DNA of 5,627 nucleotides from Chitinophagaceae bacterium (lineage in GTDB: Bacteria > Bacteroidota > Bacteroidia > Chitinophagales > Chitinophagaceae), in the NCBI GenBank assembly GCA_947442905.1, contig CANEWV010000128.1, positions 1 to 5,627 of the forward strand. The letters are read 5' to 3'. A model generated the notes under the pieces. That model saw only the letters and a list, made by a program, of their open reading frames with translations. It had not been told where the DNA came from and made no database searches. Both the position numbers and the translations under genes were made by a program. Below, in pieces: positions 1-5,627 of this stretch (the stretch's first letter is position 1; the number at the start of each line of letters is the position of its first letter).

Positions 1-12
1 AAGCAATTAACA

Positions 13-597
13 ATGAACAAGATTAATACAATACATAGCCGATTTGTACCATTACAAGAAGAAAACGTGGACACGGATCAAATTATTCCGGCACGTTTTT
101 TAAAGGCAACTACACGCGATGGTTTTGGTAAAAATTTATTTAGAGATTGGCGCTATCATAACGATAACGAATTAGAACCAAAGCAAGATTTCATTTTAAA
201 TGACGCAAGTTATAGCGGACAAATTTTAGTGGCTGGAAAAAACTTTGGTTGTGGGTCGTCACGTGAGCACGCAGCTTGGGCTATTAAAGACTATGGTTTT
301 TTAGTAGTGGTGTCCAGTTTTTTTGCAGACATTTTTAAAAACAATGCACTCAACAACGGTCTTTTATCTATCACGGTATCAGAAGCTTTTTTAGCATCCA
401 TTTTTGCGTTGGATAAAGAAGCTACTCTATCGGTTTGTTTAGAAAATCAAACTATTACCATTGATGCCACAGGTGCGGTTGAAACATTTGACATCAATGC
501 GTATAAAAAAACCTGTTTATTAAATGGCTACGACGATATTGATTATTTGATCAGTAACAAAGCGGCCATAGAGAATTTTGAAAAAAATAGAGCGTAA
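13..597 (+). CDS. leuD: 3-isopropylmalate dehydratase small subunit
   Basis: Small subunit of cytoplasmic isopropylmalate isomerase, which with LeuC interconverts 2- and 3-isopropylmalate in leucine synthesis. The 194-residue protein is the usual full length (about 190-200). It has the swivelling aconitase C-terminal-type domain: [13 protein letters not shown] at residues 18-30, GCGSSREHA at 79-87, [15 protein letters not shown] at 104-118 and [10 protein letters not shown] near the C-terminus (171-180). The iron-sulfur cluster sits in the LeuC partner, so no cluster cysteine set is expected here. The start ATG gives the typical short N-terminus before the first motif; the 12 visible bases before it carry no Shine-Dalgarno sequence. 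leuB follows after 29 bases. LeuC is not in the window and is probably the gene just upstream (inference). The 33-residue spacing and the bacterial NVDTDQI motif argue for LeuD rather than a homoaconitase or archaeal-type subunit. Confidence 0.97.
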   Translation: MNKINTIHSRFVPLQEENVDTDQIIPARFLKATTRDGFGKNLFRDWRYHNDNELEPKQDFILNDASYSGQILVAGKNFGCGSSREHAAWAIKDYGFLVVVSSFFADIFKNNALNNGLLSITVSEAFLASIFALDKEATLSVCLENQTITIDATGAVETFDINAYKKTCLLNGYDDIDYLISNKAAIENFEKNRA

Positions 598-626
598 GCA
601 AATTATAATTAGAACCCTGGTGTGTT

Positions 627-1739
627 ATGAATAAAAAAATTGCTGTTATACCCGGAGATGGGATTGGACCAGAAGTAACTGCGCAAAGTATTAAAGTGCT
701 AAATGCCATTGGTCAAAGATTTGGTCATGTGTTTAGTTACGAATATGCCCTTATGGGTGCAGATGCGATTGATAAAACAGGAAGTCCTTTGCCGGATGAA
801 ACCGTTGCTACTTGCCTCGCTTCCGATGCTGTGTTGTTTGGTGCTATAGGCCATCCAAAATATGACAATGATCCTACTGCTAAAGTAAGACCAGAGCAAG
901 GGCTTTTAAAACTTCGTAAAGATTTACAACTCTTTGCCAATATCCGTCCAATTGATACCTATAAAGCACTATCGCATATGTCGCCTTTAAAAGCGAAGCA
1001 ATTAGAGGGTATTGATTTTGTAATTTTTAGAGAGCTCACGGGCGGTATTTATTTTGGCAAAAAAGAACTTGCTGCTGACGGTCAATCTGCAAGTGATTTG
1101 TGTAGTTACTCGGTAGCTGAAATTGAAAGAATTGCACACCTCGCATTTAAGTACGCCCAAAACAGAAGAAAAAAATTAACCCTTGTTGACAAAGCCAATG
1201 TGTTAGAAACGTCTAGACTATGGCGCAAAGTAATTCAGGGTATGAGTGCCTCTTATCCGGATGTTACTGTAGACTATATGTTTGTGGACAATGCTGCGAT
1301 GCAAATTATTTTGTATCCCGCACAGTTTGACGTGATCCTTACTGAAAATTTATTTGGTGATATTATTAGCGACGAGGCAAGTGTATTAAGTGGATCATTA
1401 GGGTTACTACCTTCTGCATCTGTTGGTAATCAGGTGGCACTTTTTGAACCTATTCATGGCTCTTATCCGCAAGCTGCAGGAAAAGATATTGCCAACCCGC
1501 TTGGTTCTATTTTATCTGCTGCCATGCTTCTCGATCATTTGGGTATGCATGATGAAGCGGTGGTTGTTAGAAAAGCAGTGGACTGGACACTCACTAATGG
1601 TTTTGTTTCAAAAGATATTGATCCAATCAATAATTATGCAACAACGGCTATTGGAGAAATCATCAGTGATTTTATTGAGAAAAAAAGAGACACCGAAAAA
1701 AATAATAATGATGGTGAAAATAAATCAACCATTATTTAA
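627..1739 (+). CDS. leuB: 3-isopropylmalate dehydrogenase
   Basis: Cytoplasmic NAD-dependent oxidative decarboxylase that turns 3-isopropylmalate into 2-ketoisocaproate, the last step before transamination to leucine. The 370-residue protein shows the complete family pattern: IPGDGIGPEV at 8-17, the substrate loop RPEQGLLKLRK at 88-98 with Glu90, Leu93 and Leu94 lining the isopropyl pocket (this favours isopropylmalate over isocitrate or tartrate), Arg97, Arg107 and Arg135, catalytic Tyr142 in RELTGGIYFG and Lys189 in DKANVLETSR, metal-binding Asp221, Asp245 and Asp249, and the cofactor segment EPIHGSYPQAAGKDIANP at 274-291. The residue roles come from the Thermus enzyme family. The start is set by the standard N-terminus (MNKKIAVIPGDG); its leader is the only one of the five without A at -3. 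The protein runs about 10-20 residues past the usual end, with a charged, Asn/Lys-rich tail from about residue 351. ilvE follows after 20 bases. Confidence 0.97.
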   Translation: MNKKIAVIPGDGIGPEVTAQSIKVLNAIGQRFGHVFSYEYALMGADAIDKTGSPLPDETVATCLASDAVLFGAIGHPKYDNDPTAKVRPEQGLLKLRKDLQLFANIRPIDTYKALSHMSPLKAKQLEGIDFVIFRELTGGIYFGKKELAADGQSASDLCSYSVAEIERIAHLAFKYAQNRRKKLTLVDKANVLETSRLWRKVIQGMSASYPDVTVDYMFVDNAAMQIILYPAQFDVILTENLFGDIISDEASVLSGSLGLLPSASVGNQVALFEPIHGSYPQAAGKDIANPLGSILSAAMLLDHLGMHDEAVVVRKAVDWTLTNGFVSKDIDPINNYATTAIGEIISDFIEKKRDTEKNNNDGENKSTII

Positions 1740-1759
1740 TTAAGCGCAAATAAATAATT

Positions 1760-2635
1760 ATGGCTTCCTATTATAACGAAAATACGGTCCTCTTTTTAAA
1801 TGGTGAATTTGTAAAAGCGGCGGATGCAAAAATGGATTTGTATAGTCAGTCACTTCATTATGGCTATTCTGTGTTTGAAGGCATTCGTTCTTATAAAACA
1901 GAGGATGGCACTACAAAAATATTTAAGGCAAAGGAGCATTTTGACCGTTTTAAGGCATCGGCTCAGGCTATTAATCTCCCCTATACCTACAACACCGAAA
2001 GTTTAATTGAGAGCACGAATACATTACTCGCATTAAATAATTTAGGAGATGCATATATAAGACCGGTGGTGTATGCGCCAGCAAATATGTCGTTTACGCA
2101 AAACACAGAATCGTTTGTATTTATTCAGGCCTGGGAAATGGGTCCTTTTTTAGGAGACAAAAGAATTCGTGTGATGACTTCTTCATTCCAGCGCCCCAAT
2201 CCAAAAGGATTTAAAATTCATGCAAAAGCAGCAGGTCATTATGTAAACTCTATTATGGCAAGTCAGGAAGCTAAAGCGGCTGGATATGATGAGGCACTGC
2301 TTTTAGACATGCACGATCATGTAGCAGAAGCGCCAGGCGCTAATGTGTTTTTTGAAAAAGAGGGCACGCTGTATACGCCAAGTTTAGGGAACATTTTACC
2401 AGGAATTACACGCGCAACAGTTATTGAACTATGCGCTGCACATAATATCCCAGTAGTAGAAACTAGTTTTGGTATTGATGCTATAAAAGGAGCCGATGCT
2501 GCATTTTTTTGTGGAACAGCAGCAGAAGTGATAGGTCTCGAATCGATAGACGATGTGTCATTTACAAAAAACTGGGACGATACTGCAAGTAAAAAAATTC
2601 AATCTGCGTATCAAAAATTAGTACGCACAAATTAA
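1760..2635 (+). CDS. ilvE: Branched-chain amino acid aminotransferase
   Basis: Pyridoxal-phosphate enzyme of fold type IV (class IV aminotransferases). It moves the amino group between glutamate and the 2-keto acids of valine, isoleucine and leucine, so it is the shared last step of all three pathways served by this operon. At 291 residues it is close to the family norm (about 290-310). Visible landmarks are [13 protein letters not shown] at 33-45 with Arg43, RPVVY at 101-105, the Schiff-base lysine Lys156 in [11 protein letters not shown], Glu190 in the [10 protein letters not shown] segment (cofactor ring nitrogen), LPGITR at 213-218 and the phosphate-binding CGTAAEV at 251-257. The GYSVFEGIR form and the long N-terminal segment fit a branched-chain enzyme better than D-alanine aminotransferase or aminodeoxychorismate lyase, which share the fold. 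The leader before the ATG is A/T-rich with no Shine-Dalgarno. It is only 5 bases from ilvD, suggesting tight translational coupling. Confidence 0.95.
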   Translation: MASYYNENTVLFLNGEFVKAADAKMDLYSQSLHYGYSVFEGIRSYKTEDGTTKIFKAKEHFDRFKASAQAINLPYTYNTESLIESTNTLLALNNLGDAYIRPVVYAPANMSFTQNTESFVFIQAWEMGPFLGDKRIRVMTSSFQRPNPKGFKIHAKAAGHYVNSIMASQEAKAAGYDEALLLDMHDHVAEAPGANVFFEKEGTLYTPSLGNILPGITRATVIELCAAHNIPVVETSFGIDAIKGADAAFFCGTAAEVIGLESIDDVSFTKNWDDTASKKIQSAYQKLVRTN

Positions 2636-2640
2636 TCATA

Positions 2641-4326
2641 ATGGCAAACGAATTAAATAAGTATAGCAAAACACTTACCCAAGACGCAACGCAACCTGCT
2701 GCGCAGGCCATGTATTACGGTATTGGTTTAACAGACGCCGATTTAGCAAAACCGCAAGTAGGTATTGCAAGCATGGGTTACGATGGCAATACTTGTAACA
2801 TGCACTTAAATGATTTAGCAGCGGTTGTAAAAAAAGGAGTGTGGGATGCACAAATGGTAGGCCTTGTATTTAATACCATTGGCGTGAGTGATGGTATGAG
2901 TAATGGAACACCTGGTATGCGTTATTCTTTAGTGAGTAGAGACGTTATTGCAGATTCTATTGAAGCCATTTGTGGTGCTCAATATTATGATGGTATCATT
3001 GCGATTCCGGGTTGTGATAAAAATATGCCAGGAAGTTTAATTGCCATGGGCCGATTAAATAGACCTTCCATTATGGTGTATGGTGGAACCATTGCACCGG
3101 GGCATTATAAAGATCAAGATTTAAATATTGTTTCTGCATTTGAAGCACTCGGTCAAAAATTAGCCGGCGAATTAGAAGAAGCAGATTTTAAAGGAATTAT
3201 TCAGCACGCTTGTCCGGGTGCAGGAGCATGTGGTGGTATGTATACTGCCAATACCATGGCGTCTGCCATTGAAGCGCTAGGTATGAGTCTTCCGTACTCT
3301 TCTTCTAACCCAGCTTTAAGCCCCGAAAAAAAGCAGGAATGCGTAGACGCTGGTAAAGCAATATATCATTTGCTCGAAAAAGATATCAAGCCTTCAGATA
3401 TCATGACGCGTAAAGCATTTGAAAACGCCATTACGATTATTATGGTGCTAGGCGGTAGCACCAACGCTGTCTTGCACATGATTGCCATGGCAAAAAGTGT
3501 AGGTGTAGAAGTAACGCAAGATGATTTTCAAACCATTAGCGATAAGGTACCGGTACTTGCCGATTTTAAACCGAGTGGTAAATATTTGATGCAAGATTTA
3601 CATCAGTATGGTGGCGTACCTGCTGTTATGAAATATTTATTAAAAGAAGGGCTACTGCATGGTGATTGTTTAACCGTAACCGGAAAAACAATGGCAGAAA
3701 ATTTAGCTAGCGTTCCTGATTTAGATTTCGATCAACAAAAAATTATAAAACCGATTTCACATCCCATTAAACCAACGGGTCACCTGCAAATTTTATACGG
3801 CAATTTAGCTACCGGTGGTTCTGTTGCAAAAATTAGTGGTAAAGAAGGTGAACTTTTTGAAGGGCCAGCCCGTGTATTTGATGGCGAAGAGCAGCTCATT
3901 GCAGGTATTCATTCGGGACGCATAAAAGCAGGAGATGTTGTGGTGATTAGACAAGTAGGCCCTAGAGGCGCACCGGGTATGCCTGAAATGCTGAAGCCTA
4001 CGTCTGCTATTATTGGTGCGGGACTTGGAAAATCAGTAGCGCTTATTACCGATGGAAGATTTAGTGGTGGTACACATGGTTTTGTTGTAGGGCATATTAC
4101 GCCAGAAGCTTTTGTGGGTGGATTGATTGCACTCGTAGAAGACAATGACGTCATTGAATTAAATGTTGCTACTAAAAAAATGACATTAAAGGTAGATGAT
4201 GAAACCATTGCAGCGCGCCGCGCAAAATGGTTAGCACCTAAATTAAATGTAACAAAGGGTTTGTTGTTTAAATATGCGCAGTGTGTAAAAGACGCTTCGC
4301 AGGGTTGTGTAACTGATGAACTATAA
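2641..4326 (+). CDS. ilvD: Dihydroxy-acid dehydratase
   Basis: Iron-sulfur, Mg-dependent dehydratase that converts 2,3-dihydroxyisovalerate and 2,3-dihydroxy-3-methylvalerate to the 2-keto acids of valine and isoleucine. The 561-residue length matches the short form (about 555-565, as in Bacillus) rather than the longer enterobacterial form of about 616. The three cluster cysteines are present: Cys52 in DGNTCNMHL, Cys125 in GCDKNMPGS and Cys197 in [16 protein letters not shown]. Lys127 next to Cys125 is the family's modified metal-ligand lysine, [10 protein letters not shown] spans 271-280, and Ser475 in [10 protein letters not shown] is the family's proposed catalytic base. Whether the cluster is [2Fe-2S] or oxygen-sensitive [4Fe-4S] cannot be told from the sequence. 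A related sugar-acid dehydratase is possible by homology, but the ilv neighbours make IlvD close to certain. The ATG is 5 bases after the ilvE stop and 8 bases separate its own stop from ilvB. Confidence 0.98.
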   Translation: MANELNKYSKTLTQDATQPAAQAMYYGIGLTDADLAKPQVGIASMGYDGNTCNMHLNDLAAVVKKGVWDAQMVGLVFNTIGVSDGMSNGTPGMRYSLVSRDVIADSIEAICGAQYYDGIIAIPGCDKNMPGSLIAMGRLNRPSIMVYGGTIAPGHYKDQDLNIVSAFEALGQKLAGELEEADFKGIIQHACPGAGACGGMYTANTMASAIEALGMSLPYSSSNPALSPEKKQECVDAGKAIYHLLEKDIKPSDIMTRKAFENAITIIMVLGGSTNAVLHMIAMAKSVGVEVTQDDFQTISDKVPVLADFKPSGKYLMQDLHQYGGVPAVMKYLLKEGLLHGDCLTVTGKTMAENLASVPDLDFDQQKIIKPISHPIKPTGHLQILYGNLATGGSVAKISGKEGELFEGPARVFDGEEQLIAGIHSGRIKAGDVVVIRQVGPRGAPGMPEMLKPTSAIIGAGLGKSVALITDGRFSGGTHGFVVGHITPEAFVGGLIALVEDNDVIELNVATKKMTLKVDDETIAARRAKWLAPKLNVTKGLLFKYAQCVKDASQGCVTDEL

Positions 4327-4334
4327 ATACTAAA

Positions 4335-5627
4335 ATGATGCAAGCAGAATTAACAAAACCATCTTTAGCTACACCTGAACATCCGGTAGAAATATCAGGA
4401 TCGCAGGCGGTACTCGAAGCATTTATTGCAGAAGGGGTGGATACTATTTTTGGTTATCCTGGGGGTGCAATTATGCCTATTTATGATGCACTGTATGATT
4501 ATCACGACAGGCTCAAACATATTTTAGTGCGTCATGAACAAGGCGGTATTCATGCCGGCCAAGGTTATGCGAGAAGTAGTGGTAGAACGGGTGTAGTATT
4601 TGCTACATCTGGGCCTGGTGCTACTAATTTAGTAACGGGACTTGCAGATGCACTCATTGATAGTACACCACTTGTTTGTATTACAGGTCAAGTGTTTGCG
4701 CATTTATTAGGTACCGATGCTTTCCAGGAAACGGATATCATCAATATTACAACGCCTGTTACCAAATGGAATTATCAAGTAACAGACGCTACAGAAATTC
4801 CACAAGTATTAGCTAAAGCATTTTTTATTGCGAGCACGGGTAGACCTGGTCCTGTGCTTATTGATATTGCTAAAAATGCGCAGCTACAAAAGTTTAGTTA
4901 TACAGGCTACACAAAATGCGATCATATTCGTAGTTATAGACCTAAGCCCATTGTTCGAAAATCTTATATCGAACAGGCCGCGGCACTAATCAATGAAGCT
5001 AAAAAACCATTTGTCATTTTTGGACAAGGGGTTATTTTAGGAAGAGCCGAAGAAGAATTTAAAGCTTTTATAGAAAAAGCAGGACTCCCTGCAGCATGGA
5101 CCATACTTGGTTTAAGTGCACTACCAACGGATCATCCGCAAAATGTGGGTATGCTTGGAATGCACGGTAATTATGGGCCCAATGTATTAACCAACGAGTG
5201 TGATGTGTTAATTGCAGTGGGTATGCGTTTTGATGACCGTGTTACGGGAAGACTTGATAAATATGCCAAGCAAGCAAAACTCATTCACCTCGATATTGAT
5301 CCTGCCGAAATTGACAAGAATGTAAAATCTACAGTACCTGTTTGGGGTGATTGTAAAGAAACACTTCCATTATTAACAGCGCTTGTAGATGAAAAAAAGC
5401 ATACCGATTGGTTAAATACTTTTCATCGTTATACCAAGGAGGAGCACGATATTGTCATTGATCAAGAACTGCATCCTGCCAGTGGTGAAATAACCATGGG
5501 TGAAGTAGTAGAAGCGCTCAATGAACTTACAAATGGTGACGCCATTATTGTAACTGATGTTGGACAACATCAGATGGTTGCATGTAGGTATGCGAAATTT
5601 AACGAATCAAAAAGCAATATTACGTCT
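4335..5627 (+). CDS. ilvB: Acetohydroxyacid synthase large (catalytic) subunit, 3' end cut by window
   Basis: Thiamine-diphosphate enzyme that condenses pyruvate with pyruvate or 2-ketobutyrate, the first committed step to valine, leucine and isoleucine. The frame stays open for 431 codons to the last base; about 130-160 residues are missing, including the GDG cofactor motif. Visible are the N-terminal pyrimidine-binding domain (about 20-187) with FGYPGGAIMPIYDAL, catalytic Glu68 in RHEQGG, SGPGATNLVTGLADA and LGTDAFQETD; the central FAD-binding-type domain (about 208-345) with GMRFDDRVTG at 296-305; and the start of the C-terminal domain with TDVGQHQM at 407-414. FAD binding and the DDR motif separate it from pyruvate oxidase-like relatives, though the nucleotide site is inferred. 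Two ATGs stand in tandem (4335 and 4338), so the protein may start with one or two Met; about 18 variable residues precede the domain. The regulatory subunit gene ilvN/ilvH is expected next downstream. Confidence 0.97.
   Translation, partial: MMQAELTKPSLATPEHPVEISGSQAVLEAFIAEGVDTIFGYPGGAIMPIYDALYDYHDRLKHILVRHEQGGIHAGQGYARSSGRTGVVFATSGPGATNLVTGLADALIDSTPLVCITGQVFAHLLGTDAFQETDIINITTPVTKWNYQVTDATEIPQVLAKAFFIASTGRPGPVLIDIAKNAQLQKFSYTGYTKCDHIRSYRPKPIVRKSYIEQAAALINEAKKPFVIFGQGVILGRAEEEFKAFIEKAGLPAAWTILGLSALPTDHPQNVGMLGMHGNYGPNVLTNECDVLIAVGMRFDDRVTGRLDKYAKQAKLIHLDIDPAEIDKNVKSTVPVWGDCKETLPLLTALVDEKKHTDWLNTFHRYTKEEHDIVIDQELHPASGEITMGEVVEALNELTNGDAIIVTDVGQHQMVACRYAKFNESKSNITS

Noticed and set aside
1..12. 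TAA at positions 8-10, possibly the stop codon of an upstream leuC.
   Set aside because: Only 12 bases are visible and the upstream frame cannot be established; a TAA in AT-rich DNA is expected by chance.
598..626. The leuD-leuB gap as a possible internal promoter or terminator; also its loose resemblance to the leuB-ilvE gap (TAAGC...AAAT..TAATTA).
   Set aside because: There is no TAnnTTTG-type Bacteroidota -7 box, no hairpin followed by T-run, and the shared letters are simple A/T-rich sequence after a TAA stop.
3547..3556. 10-bp perfect palindrome GTACCGGTAC in ilvD, as a possible operator.
   Set aside because: It is short, does not extend into the flanks, lies in the middle of a coding region and is not repeated elsewhere in the window.
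3909..4343. A 144-codon open frame on the - strand lying over the 3' end of ilvD.
   Set aside because: It is antisense to the strongly conserved C-terminal part of ilvD (including [10 protein letters not shown]), resembles no family I know, and is explained by the codon use of the + strand gene.
5437..5447. AAGGAGGAG-like sequence inside ilvB (and AAAGGAG near 2833 in ilvD), resembling strong ribosome binding sites.
   Set aside because: No start codon follows at a suitable distance and the surrounding frame is conserved enzyme sequence. Internal sites of this kind are tolerated in Bacteroidota, which make little use of Shine-Dalgarno pairing.

Overview
The window is a compact, single-strand branched-chain amino acid operon. 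It reads left to right as leuD, leuB, ilvE, ilvD and the first 431 codons of ilvB, which runs off the right edge. All five genes are on the + strand. The gaps between them are 29, 20, 5 and 8 bases, so essentially every base is coding and co-transcription is very likely. I see no RNA gene, mobile element, CRISPR array, convincing promoter or terminator, and no stretch of 300 bases without a gene.

The organism is most likely a member of the Bacteroidota. Base composition is moderately AT-rich. None of the five starts has a Shine-Dalgarno sequence, and four of the five have A at position -3 in an A/T-rich leader, which is typical of that phylum. The protein style also fits, for example the LeuD stretch around residues 100-118 and the short-form IlvD. 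I cannot place it at family or genus level from this window alone.

The genes fit together as one pathway. IlvB (large subunit of acetohydroxyacid synthase) makes acetolactate or acetohydroxybutyrate from pyruvate. After reductoisomerase IlvC (not in the window), IlvD dehydrates the dihydroxyacids to the 2-keto acids of valine and isoleucine, and IlvE transaminates them. The leucine branch takes 2-ketoisovalerate through LeuA (not in the window), LeuC/LeuD isomerisation (LeuD present) and LeuB oxidation to 2-ketoisocaproate, which IlvE converts to leucine. The parts needed to finish the set (leuA, leuC, the small subunit ilvN/ilvH, ilvC) are expected just outside: leuC probably upstream of leuD, and ilvN and ilvC probably downstream of ilvB.

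I looked for an undescribed system and did not find one. This is ordinary core metabolism. The points worth a second look are small: an A-rich 3' tail on leuB that overlaps a short alternative reading frame, a phenylalanine at the sulfonylurea-sensitivity position of IlvB, a perfect 8-bp inverted repeat inside ilvD, and the gene order (leuB directly after leuD with no leuA, then ilvE linking the leu and ilv blocks).
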